DNA from: RGIG3528 sp045640725
GTDB lineage: Bacteria > Bacillota > Clostridia > Lachnospirales > Lachnospiraceae
Assembly (NCBI GenBank): GCA_045640725.1
Contig: JAZUFN010000107.1
Span: forward strand, 1 to 13,857
Length of the DNA: 13,857 nucleotides
Direction of reading: 5' to 3'
Every line of letters starts with the position of its first letter. Positions within the stretch are counted from its first letter, which is position 1. The position numbers were made by a program, and so were the translations under genes. Below the pieces are notes generated by a model, which was not told where the DNA came from, did not search any database, and was given only the letters and a program-made list of their open reading frames with translations. This document shows, piece after piece, positions 5,650 to 12,923 of the stretch.

Positions 5650-5742
5650 CACGTTGATATTCATGGTCTGTGAATGATTTTCGCCACAGTCGGTGAATAG
5701 TAGCTTAATTTTACTTAATTTACAGGTTATGTAGGGAAACAT

Positions 5743-6438
5743 ATGAAAAAATTATCTTTTAAGGCTTTGGTAAAAAAATATTACCATACCTTCACCTTCC
5801 TTTATCTGATACCATACTTTATATGGTTCAGTGCATTGGAGCGAAAAATAACAGCGGACTCCGAATATCATCTGATACATTCACCTATAGATGATTATAT
5901 TCCTTTTTGCGAGTATTTTGTAATTCCGTATCTATTATGGTTTGTGTACATTCTGGCTATCGGTACCTGGTTCTATTTTAAGGATCGTAGGGATTTCTGC
6001 AGATTCAGCCTTTTCCTTTATTCAGGCATGCAGATTTTCCTGATTATCAGCACGCTGTGGCCCAACGGACAGGCACTTCGCCCTGACCTTACCACACTTG
6101 GCCGTGACAATGTTTTTATCGATCTGGTACAAAATGTTATATATGGAAATGATACTCCTACCAATATCTTTCCATCTATTCATGTATACAACACCATTGG
6201 CGCCTGCATCGCCGTTATCCATACTAAAAGCATCCCTAAGGATAAGCTTTGGATAAAAATCCTTCTCGTAGTACAGGGATTACTTATCATAGCTTCCACA
6301 GTATTTATGAAGCAGCATTCCATTATTGATGTTATCGGAGCATTTGTGATGGCTGTGCCCACATACTTCCTTGCTTTCAAGCTTCCCATGAAGCACATAA
6401 GACACGAAGTGGACGAAAATGTATTTATAGAAAAATAG
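5743..6438 (+). CDS. PAP2-superfamily membrane phosphatase/phosphotransferase
   Basis: A 231-residue polytopic membrane protein, with hydrophobic segments near residues 14-30, 58-78, 88-104, 138-158, 172-190 and 196-214. PAP2 active-site motifs 2 and 3 are readable: FPSIHVYNT (Ser-x-His, residues about 145-153) and VFMKQHSIIDVIGA (the His-x3-Asp motif, about 187-200). Motif 1 is partial: GQALRPDL has Arg-Pro, but the Lys normally 7 residues before the Arg is Trp. Such enzymes act on phosphatidic acid, prenyl pyrophosphates or inositol-phospholipids; the substrate cannot be read here. The ATG has only a modest site (AGGGA, about 7 bases upstream). The gene converges on a glycosyltransferase, and their shared terminator contains both stop codons. 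Confidence 0.85.
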   Translation: MKKLSFKALVKKYYHTFTFLYLIPYFIWFSALERKITADSEYHLIHSPIDDYIPFCEYFVIPYLLWFVYILAIGTWFYFKDRRDFCRFSLFLYSGMQIFLIISTLWPNGQALRPDLTTLGRDNVFIDLVQNVIYGNDTPTNIFPSIHVYNTIGACIAVIHTKSIPKDKLWIKILLVVQGLLIIASTVFMKQHSIIDVIGAFVMAVPTYFLAFKLPMKHIRHEVDENVFIEK

Positions 6439-6461
6439 CCCGGCAAAGCCAGGCTATTTTT
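6431..6461. terminator. Bidirectional terminator containing both convergent stop codons
   Basis: AAAAATAGCC-C-GGC (6431-6444) pairs with GCC-A-GGCTATTTTT (6448-6461) around a 3-base AAA loop, with one mismatch. T- and A-runs flank it so that either strand gives a hairpin plus U-tract. The PAP2 gene's TAG (6436-6438) lies inside the left arm, and the glycosyltransferase's TAA (complement of 6461-6463) begins at the end of the right arm. Confidence 0.85.
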
Positions 6462-7477
6462 TAGTTGAACTTAAATATTCTGTTGGCGATAATGTAGCCC
6501 AGCTTCACAACTTCCTGGCCGCCGCTGCTCTTCCAGCGGGCAGGTATGCCTGCAGACTCAATACCGATGATATTGTATGCGTACTTATTCTTTTTCTTAA
6601 GATACTCCCAGAGATCGGCACGCTTCTTTTCCTTTTCCGGGTCCTCACTCTTAATAAGGAATACTGATGAAATCATCATCATGATGCCCAGATACTTAAT
6701 CATGTAAGAACGCAGTCTCTTATTCTTAATAGTCCTAAGATCGTGAAGGTCGATCATGGTGTAATTGACCAGAAGCTGCTGATCAATACGCTTAATCATA
6801 TTTTTCTCACTGACTGACTGGTCATCACGCCCAATAAAGTATCTGTAGAAATTTTCATCCAGATAGTACATGGTACGTACGTATGGAAGTGGATCGTATA
6901 CATAGATGTTATCCACATAGAAGCAATGCTCCGGCAGCTTTAATCCACATTCGTGAAGCAGCTGGGTACGGTAAATAACTGAATGCATAAGCAGGTAACG
7001 GCCTGTCTTAAAGTGGCCCACTTCACTCCAGGTGAAAATACGATCCACAGGTAATGTGCCGGGGTATTTAATCACCTTTTTATGCTTCTCTCCTACCTTT
7101 TCATAAACGTAGTTGGAAATAAGCATATCAAGGCCTGTGCCATGACGAATCATATCACGAAGCACATCCAAAATCTTTATGAGTGAGGACTCCTTTACCC
7201 AGTCATCTGAGTCTACTACCTTGAAATATACTCCTGTAGCATTGGCCAGTCCTGTATTAACTGCACTACCATGTCCGCCGTTCTCTTTATGAATGCAACG
7301 AACAATAGTAGGATATTTTTCTGCATATTCGCAGCCAATCTTATAGGTATCATCGGAAGAACCATCGTCTACAACGATAATCTCCACATCTTCGCCACCG
7401 GGAAGCAGAGAATCAATGGCTCTGTTCATATAGGCAGCTGAATTATAGCACGGAATTGTAACGGTCAGAATTTTCAT
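6461..7477 (-). CDS. Family 2 glycosyltransferase
   Basis: A 338-residue cytoplasmic GT-A-fold enzyme that would transfer a sugar from a nucleotide donor. The N-terminal 110 residues carry all the usual family 2 motifs: VTIPCYNSAAYMNRAIDSLL, EIIVVDDGSSDDTY, KENGGHGSAVNTGL and VDSDDW, which contains the metal-binding Asp-x-Asp. The second half has HCFYVDNIYVYDPLPY and FIGRDDQSV, as in polysaccharide-type family 2 enzymes. I see no clear membrane segment apart from a weak hydrophobic stretch near residues 262-276. Start ATG with AGGAGG at 7485-7490, 7 bases upstream. The acceptor is unknown; adjacency to a PAP2 protein and a large surface protein suggests an envelope glycolipid or polymer role. 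Confidence 0.92.
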   Translation of the reverse strand: MKILTVTIPCYNSAAYMNRAIDSLLPGGEDVEIIVVDDGSSDDTYKIGCEYAEKYPTIVRCIHKENGGHGSAVNTGLANATGVYFKVVDSDDWVKESSLIKILDVLRDMIRHGTGLDMLISNYVYEKVGEKHKKVIKYPGTLPVDRIFTWSEVGHFKTGRYLLMHSVIYRTQLLHECGLKLPEHCFYVDNIYVYDPLPYVRTMYYLDENFYRYFIGRDDQSVSEKNMIKRIDQQLLVNYTMIDLHDLRTIKNKRLRSYMIKYLGIMMMISSVFLIKSEDPEKEKKRADLWEYLKKKNKYAYNIIGIESAGIPARWKSSGGQEVVKLGYIIANRIFKFN

Positions 7478-7526
7478 CTGATTACCTCCTGAATCTGCTT
7501 TAAAAAATTTCCCTGTACAACACCTA

Positions 7527-7555
7527 AGTGTATCACCCGTTTAGATTAATAGCAA
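7527..7555 (-). promoter_or_regulatory. Candidate promoter of the glycosyltransferase gene
   Basis: The minus strand reads TTGCTA (complement of 7550-7555), 17 bases, then TACACT (complement of 7527-7532) preceded by TG-A, an extended -10. Transcription would start near 7520, about 43 bases before the ATG. Confidence 0.5.
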
Positions 7556-7569
7556 GAAAAAAATTACTG

Positions 7570-7598
7570 TTGTCTTTTTATAGGAAAGCATTTATCAT
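7570..7598 (+). promoter_or_regulatory. Weak candidate promoter of the large surface-protein gene
   Basis: TTGTCT (7570-7575), 17 bases, TATCAT (7593-7598). Both boxes deviate from consensus, but the spacing is ideal and the surrounding 7540-7640 stretch is AT-rich. It would make sense only if the downstream gene starts at 7672. Confidence 0.3.
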
Positions 7599-7671
7599 AT
7601 TACTATCTTTAACCACTATGATTTTATTTAGGGTATCGCCTTTCTTGGGCGATGATCCCTTGGGATATACT

Positions 7672-10089
7672 ATGAAACATTTTATTAAAGCCTTATATTT
7701 TATAATTTTATTCGGAGCCTCCCTTTACTTTTTCGGCAATGCCAAGGACACCTGGCTGTCCGGAGGTAATGCTGTTACGGCAGATGCCAGTGGTGGCGAG
7801 CTGCCTGTGCTGACCTTTCGTTACGGCAATTACACCGTCAACAGACTTCTGGGCTATACCGTAGAGCAGAATCCCCTTCTGGCCCGGGCCCAGTTTATCG
7901 TCCCCGACTCTGAGGGCGTTATACAGATAGTCATTAATGAGCGTGGCACAGATGTTCGAAAGCTACTTTATGAGGTTATTGATACCAGCGATGGTCACAC
8001 GGTATCCGAGGGTCAAATCAGTGCCTTTGACTACCGGGATGATGGCAAGTATGTCAGATTGAAGCCGGATACGGAATTCGAATTTGGCCGTGAATACGCT
8101 GCAGCCATCACTCTCATCACTTCAGAGAGTAAGCGAGTTTACTACTATTTTCGCATTAAGTCCTATGACGTGCCTGCAGTTACGGAAAAACTGGATTTCA
8201 TCCTTAATTTTTCCGAGAAGTGCCGAAGTAAAGATACCAAATACGTCATCCCCTATCTGGAAAGCACCTACCGTGGCCTGTCCAAAAGCTATGCTCACGT
8301 AGACATTCATGACAGTTATCAGATGGTGTGCTGGGGCAATCTGACCCCCACCATGGCTTCTGACATCTCTATTGAAATCAACGAATTTTATAAGTACATT
8401 GCCGTGGTCACCCTGCGCTACACCGTTACAGTGGATAATGCCAGCGGCCGAGAGAGCTATATCGTCAGTGAAAAATTCCGTATCCAGCAGGGTACCGGCT
8501 ACGCATATCTCCTGAACTACGAGCGCGATACAGAGGCTGTTTTCGACTTATCCCTTATGTCCCTTTCCCAGGGAGAGCTGAAGCTGGGTATTACCGGCAA
8601 CACCAACGTAGACCTGCTTTATTCCAAGGATAGCAGCCAGCTTGCTTTCGTAAGAGACAATGTACTCTACTACTACAATCTGCCGGAAAACCATGTTTCC
8701 AAGGTATACTCCACTATTTTAGGTGTGGACATCCCATCGGAGGCCAGCAGAGATTCCGGTATCAAGCTGCTTCGCATGGATGATGACGGCACAATTTACT
8801 TTATGGTACACGGATACATAAGCTCCGGTACTTACGAGGGAAAAACAGGACTGGTGGTATACGAGTATTACCACCATCTGAACCGTGTTCAGGAAGTGCT
8901 TTTTATCCCTCTGGCCATGACCTACGATCAGCTGACCTGTGAGCTGGGTGGCTTTGCCTATATGAACAGCAACAACGTGTTCTTTTTCCAGCTGCATAGC
9001 CATATCTACTCCTACAATCTGACTACCAAGGTCCTTAATGAAGTATCTACCGCCACCCTTTCCCAGGACGCTATTTTCCTTCCGGGCCTGGCTTATGCCG
9101 CATGGCAGCAGGAGGGAGATATGCAGACCATTCATCTCTTGTACCTGGAGACCGGTGAGAGAAAACAGATTAGTGTTGGCGAAGGCGAGATTATCCGCCT
9201 GCTTTCCCAGATCGACAGCAATCTGATTCTGGGCTATGGTAAAGAGTCCGACAAAGCATTTTTCAGTGACGGCACACCTTACTATCCCGTCACCACTATC
9301 CGTATACTGGACTCCTCTGAAAAAATACTTAAAGAGTACCATAAGGATGGTTTTTATATCACTGATATCGAAAACACTTCCACCTCCATTAAGCTGCTCA
9401 GAGTGACTAAAAAGGGCAATGATTATGAGCCGGCAGGCAACGAATTCATTCTTATAAAAAACCCGGATGAAACGGCTGCTTTTGAAATCACCACCCGTGC
9501 TACCGACCAGATGCTGACTGAATATTACCTGTCACTGCCATCCAAGTATGACTTTAAAAACATTCCTCGTACCAGCCTGGCCAAGGTAACCGTACTGACC
9601 AGCAATACTGCGGTTTATCTGGACGAGCTTCAGTCTGAAAGCAACAGATTTTATGTTTTTTCCTATGGACACATGATCGCTATCACCAACGAAGTAGCTA
9701 CAGCTCTTACGAAAGCTGACGATAACGCTACAGTAGGAGTGGTGCTGAACGGCAAAGGCGAGGTGCTTTGGGAGCGCGGAGTAATGGCTAAGAGTAGTGA
9801 TCTTTCCGCCTCAGTCATCGCTAAAGCAAAGGAGCTGTATCAGAAGGGGCTCACGGAAAACACCCTGTCCTGTACCGGTGCCTCTCTTTCTCAAATGATG
9901 TACTTCGTGTATAAGGATACCCCTGTTTTCGCCATGTATGATGAAAACACCCCTATCCTTTTTACTTCATATAACAGTACTACCGTTACTTATCTGAATC
10001 TTAAGACAGGAAAAACTATCACGGCCCCTTCAAACAGGCTAAGTGCCACCTTAGAAGAGGGCGGCAATCCTTTCATGGTAGCAAGATAG
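7672..10089 (+). CDS. Large membrane-anchored extracytoplasmic protein, unknown function
   Basis: No family can be named with confidence. From this ATG the product has 805 residues: a short basic start, one hydrophobic segment at residues 4-21 (ALYFIILFGASLYFFG, a signal anchor), then an almost entirely polar exported part. Residues about 45-300 look like beta-sandwich modules (PVLTFRYGNYTVNRLLGYTV). Residues about 315-600 contain recurring strands of the type LAFVRDNVLYYYNL and VFFFQLHSHIYSYNL, suggesting a beta-propeller. The last 80 residues (CTGASLSQMMYFV, then DTPVFAM) recall C39/papain-like domains, but the expected His is not apparent. Start choice: the frame is open to a GTG at 7528 with no ribosome binding site and overlapping the opposite promoter. 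ATG 7672 has GGGA about 6 bases upstream and begins the anchor cleanly. Codons become more G/C-rich after about 7740. Confidence 0.8.
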   Translation: MKHFIKALYFIILFGASLYFFGNAKDTWLSGGNAVTADASGGELPVLTFRYGNYTVNRLLGYTVEQNPLLARAQFIVPDSEGVIQIVINERGTDVRKLLYEVIDTSDGHTVSEGQISAFDYRDDGKYVRLKPDTEFEFGREYAAAITLITSESKRVYYYFRIKSYDVPAVTEKLDFILNFSEKCRSKDTKYVIPYLESTYRGLSKSYAHVDIHDSYQMVCWGNLTPTMASDISIEINEFYKYIAVVTLRYTVTVDNASGRESYIVSEKFRIQQGTGYAYLLNYERDTEAVFDLSLMSLSQGELKLGITGNTNVDLLYSKDSSQLAFVRDNVLYYYNLPENHVSKVYSTILGVDIPSEASRDSGIKLLRMDDDGTIYFMVHGYISSGTYEGKTGLVVYEYYHHLNRVQEVLFIPLAMTYDQLTCELGGFAYMNSNNVFFFQLHSHIYSYNLTTKVLNEVSTATLSQDAIFLPGLAYAAWQQEGDMQTIHLLYLETGERKQISVGEGEIIRLLSQIDSNLILGYGKESDKAFFSDGTPYYPVTTIRILDSSEKILKEYHKDGFYITDIENTSTSIKLLRVTKKGNDYEPAGNEFILIKNPDETAAFEITTRATDQMLTEYYLSLPSKYDFKNIPRTSLAKVTVLTSNTAVYLDELQSESNRFYVFSYGHMIAITNEVATALTKADDNATVGVVLNGKGEVLWERGVMAKSSDLSASVIAKAKELYQKGLTENTLSCTGASLSQMMYFVYKDTPVFAMYDENTPILFTSYNSTTVTYLNLKTGKTITAPSNRLSATLEEGGNPFMVAR

Positions 10090-10114
10090 CACAGATAATC
10101 TCGTGAATTCAGAC

Positions 10115-10149
10115 AAAAAAATGAGCCCACAGAGGCTCATTTTTATTTG
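10115..10149. terminator. Bidirectional terminator between the surface-protein gene and atpC
   Basis: ATGAGCC (10121-10127) pairs with GGCTCAT (10134-10140) around a 6-base loop, and the stem extends into flanking A/T tracts. On the minus strand the hairpin is followed by a T7 run (complement of 10115-10121), closing the atp operon. On the plus strand TTTTTATTTG follows, serving the gene that ends at 10089. Confidence 0.9.
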
Positions 10150-10150
10150 C

Positions 10151-10564
10151 TTATAATTTATTTCCCAGTTCGATACGAACCAATGCTCTACGAAGAGCCA
10201 GCTCAGCTCGCTGGACATTAATATCCTCTGAATTGGCACGCAGACGCTGCTCAGCACGCTCTTTTGCGGCGTTGGCACGAGTCAGATCGATTTCATCAGG
10301 CCATTCACAGGATTCAGCCATGATACAGATTCTGTCAGGGAATATCTCGACAAAACCGTCATGAAGAGCTGCTGTTTTTACCTCGCCGTCATTGTGGAGC
10401 TTCAGTACTCCGGGAGCCAGTATGGAAGTCAGGGGAATATGTCCCTTGTAGACACCCAGCTCACCTTCTGTGGTGCGAAGCTCTACGAAGTCAGCTGTAC
10501 CTTCAAAGAAAACTCTGTCAGGAGAAATAATCTGTACAGAGAGGAGTCTGCTATTATCAGCCAT
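10151..10564 (-). CDS. atpC: ATP synthase F1 subunit epsilon
   Basis: The epsilon subunit joins the central rotor stalk with gamma and can inhibit ATP hydrolysis through its C-terminal helices. The 137-residue length is typical. The N-terminal beta-sandwich (residues about 1-88) includes SVQIISPDRVFFEGTAD and the conserved ELGVYKGHIPLTSILAPG. The helical C-terminal domain (about 89-137) contains ANAAKERAEQRLR and RAELALRRALVRIE. Its AAGGAG site (10572-10577) abuts the atpD stop codon at 10578, implying translational coupling. It is the last gene of the operon and is followed by a strong terminator. Confidence 0.97.
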   Translation of the reverse strand: MADNSRLLSVQIISPDRVFFEGTADFVELRTTEGELGVYKGHIPLTSILAPGVLKLHNDGEVKTAALHDGFVEIFPDRICIMAESCEWPDEIDLTRANAAKERAEQRLRANSEDINVQRAELALRRALVRIELGNKL

Positions 10565-10577
10565 GGCAATCTCCTTT

Positions 10578-11966
10578 CTACTTCTTGGTACGGGCGATTA
10601 CATCATCGATTGAACCTGCGTTCAGGAAATAGCTCTCAGGGATATCGTCGTGCTTACCTTCGAGGATCTCGGAGAAGCTTCTGATAGTCTCAGCAACAGG
10701 AACGTAACGTCCCTCGATACCTGTAAACTGCTCTGCTACGTGGAAAGGCTGAGACAGGAATCTCTGAATACGACGGGCACGGCCAACCAGCTGCTTGTCG
10801 TCTTCGGAAAGCTCATCCATACCGAGGATGGCGATGATATCCTGAAGCTCCTTATATCTCTGGAGGATCTCCTGTACACCACGGGCAACTCTATAATGCT
10901 CCTCACCTACGATACGAGGATCCAGGATACGGGATGTAGAAGCCAGAGGGTCTACAGCAGGGTAGATACCCAGCTCAACGATAGAACGGGAAAGAGCTGT
11001 GGTAGCATCCAGATGGGCAAATGTAGTAGCAGGTGCAGGGTCTGTATAGTCATCCGCAGGTACGTATACGGCCTGAACAGATGTAATGGAACCCTTACGT
11101 GTAGATGTAATACGCTCCTGCAAAGCACCCATTTCAGTCTGCAGGGTAGGCTGGTAACCAACGGCACTTGGCATACGGCCAAGCAGAGCGGAAACCTCAG
11201 AACCTGCCTGTGTGAAACGGAAGATGTTGTCAATAAAGAGAAGTACGTCCTTACCGGACTGATCACGGAAGTACTCAGCCATTGTAAGACCTGTAAGACC
11301 AACTCTCATTCTGGACCCCGGTGGCTCGTTCATCTGACCGAATACCATGGTGGTTTTCTCCAGAACGCCGGACTCCTTCATTTCGTAATAAAGGTCATTA
11401 CCCTCACGGGTACGCTCACCTACACCGGTAAATACGGAGTAGCCGTTATGCTCTGTAGCAATGTTTGTAATAAGCTCCTGAATAAGAACTGTTTTACCTA
11501 CACCGGCACCACCGAAAAGACCGATTTTACCACCCTTCTGGTAAGGGCAAAGCAGGTCAACGACTTTGATACCTGTTTCCAGGATCTCAGTCTTGGTGGA
11601 CTGCTCTTCAAAAGCAGGTGCCTTTCTGTGAATAGGCAGATACTCTACCCCTTCCGGAGCGGGCTTCTCATCAATCGGATCACCCAGTACGTTGAACATT
11701 CTGCCAAGGGTATTTTCACCAACAGGAACGGAAATAGGAGCTCCTGTTGCCTCTGCATCCATGCCACGAACCAATCCGTCTGTAGGTCCCATGGCGATAC
11801 AACGTACCGTATCGTCACCGAGATGCTGAGCGACCTCTGCTGTCAGGCGGGTGTCGCCGTTGTTAATACGAATTGCTTCATTTATGGCAGGAAGATTCTC
11901 CTTGGAGAATTTAATATCAAGTACTGCACCGATTATCTGAGTGATTTTTCCGATTTTGTTTCCCAA
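10578..11966 (-). CDS. atpD: ATP synthase F1 subunit beta
   Basis: The catalytic subunit of F1; three copies alternate with alpha and form ATP at their interfaces. The product is 462 residues, the normal length. The Walker A motif GGAGVGKTVLIQEL lies near residues 152-165. GERTREGNDLYYEM contains the catalytic Glu, VLLFIDNIFRFTQAG is the Walker B strand, and ALLGRMPSAVGYQPTL and the DELSEDD segment are also present. The start is a TTG (complement of 11964-11966) giving M-GNKIGKITQIIGAV, chosen because AAAAGGAG (11977-11984) stands about 10 bases upstream and the family alignment begins there. The ATG further upstream, at 12032, would add 22 residues lacking family character. Confidence 0.97.
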   Translation of the reverse strand: MGNKIGKITQIIGAVLDIKFSKENLPAINEAIRINNGDTRLTAEVAQHLGDDTVRCIAMGPTDGLVRGMDAEATGAPISVPVGENTLGRMFNVLGDPIDEKPAPEGVEYLPIHRKAPAFEEQSTKTEILETGIKVVDLLCPYQKGGKIGLFGGAGVGKTVLIQELITNIATEHNGYSVFTGVGERTREGNDLYYEMKESGVLEKTTMVFGQMNEPPGSRMRVGLTGLTMAEYFRDQSGKDVLLFIDNIFRFTQAGSEVSALLGRMPSAVGYQPTLQTEMGALQERITSTRKGSITSVQAVYVPADDYTDPAPATTFAHLDATTALSRSIVELGIYPAVDPLASTSRILDPRIVGEEHYRVARGVQEILQRYKELQDIIAILGMDELSEDDKQLVGRARRIQRFLSQPFHVAEQFTGIEGRYVPVAETIRSFSEILEGKHDDIPESYFLNAGSIDDVIARTKK

Positions 11967-12037
11967 TTTCGTGTCACTCCTTTTCGTGTTTATTTGGGGA
12001 CATATATCTGTATGGCAGACGTCCCCGGTCAACTAAT

Positions 12038-12907
12038 TTATCCTATTGCATTGGCTCCGGCCACGATTTCTGTAATCTCCTGAGTAATAGCACCCTGACG
12101 GGCTCTGTTGTACTTAAGAGACAGATCGGAAATCATTTCCTGAGCGTTATTGGTTGCTGAATCCATTGCCTGCATGCGGGCACCGTTTTCACTTGCATAA
12201 GCCTGCATAAGTCCACCATAGATAAGGGAATTCAGGTACTTGGGGATAATGAGGGCAATAGCCTCATCTGCTTCCGGCTCATAATTCATGAGTGTCAGCC
12301 TATCGATAGTACTTTCTTCCTTTTCAGCCTCACCCTCACCTGCTGTAACAGGTAGAAGCTTTAGCCAGGTAGGTATGTGGCTTACTGTGTTTCTAAACTC
12401 AGTATATGCAATGTAAATCTCGCCTATCTTACCGTCTGCAAAATCCTGCAGCACTTTACGTCCTATAGCTATGGCATCTGCAAAAACCGGTCCGTTCATT
12501 ACCTCGGAGTAGTCCAGGTCTATGGTATAGCCCTTACGCTCCAAAGTCTCCTTGCCCTTACGACCTACTGCATAAATAATGCAGTCATCTTTATCTATCC
12601 CACTGTTCTGCACCAGCTTCACAATATTGGAATTGTAGCCGCCGGCCAGACCTCTGTTGGAGGTGATAACGATGATGCCCTTTTTCTTGGTAGGGTCACC
12701 GGTGAGATAGGGGTGGTTGATATTTCCGGATTTTTTAAGCATTGCTCCCACAGCTTCAAACATATGGGTAAAATATGGCTTGGTCTGTTCTGCACGGGTC
12801 TTGGATTTCTGCAGCTTTACGGTGGAAACCAGCTTCATGGCCTTTGTTACCTGTTCGGTACTCTGGATACTGTCTTTCCGCCTTTTGATGTCTTTCATCG
12901 AAGCCAT
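12038..12907 (-). CDS. atpG: ATP synthase F1 subunit gamma
   Basis: Gamma is the rotating central shaft that couples proton flow in F0 to catalysis in the alpha/beta ring. The 289-residue product has the characteristic terminal helices. The N-terminus reads MKDIKRRKDSIQSTEQVTKA then MKLVSTVKLQKSK. The C-terminus reads MQAMDSATNNAQEMISDLSL then YNRARQGAITQEITEIVAGA. ITSNRGLAGGYN, the family's conserved central motif, is near residue 80. The ATG at 12905-12907 has GGGAG about 10 bases upstream; a second Met three codons in (MKDIKRR) is an alternative start but lacks its own site. The gene starts 16 bases after the atpA stop. Confidence 0.97.
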   Translation of the reverse strand: MASMKDIKRRKDSIQSTEQVTKAMKLVSTVKLQKSKTRAEQTKPYFTHMFEAVGAMLKKSGNINHPYLTGDPTKKKGIIVITSNRGLAGGYNSNIVKLVQNSGIDKDDCIIYAVGRKGKETLERKGYTIDLDYSEVMNGPVFADAIAIGRKVLQDFADGKIGEIYIAYTEFRNTVSHIPTWLKLLPVTAGEGEAEKEESTIDRLTLMNYEPEADEAIALIIPKYLNSLIYGGLMQAYASENGARMQAMDSATNNAQEMISDLSLKYNRARQGAITQEITEIVAGANAIG

Positions 12908-12923
12908 TTAATCACGCTCCCGT

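Noticed and set aside
8719..9342. 207-residue minus-strand open frame inside the large surface-protein gene
   Set aside because: No ribosome binding site or recognisable motif, and the plus-strand frame has coherent protein features throughout.
10650..12083. 477-residue open frame on the plus strand opposite atpD
   Set aside because: Antisense shadow of the highly conserved atpD; no family motifs and low-complexity Cys/Ser/Thr composition.
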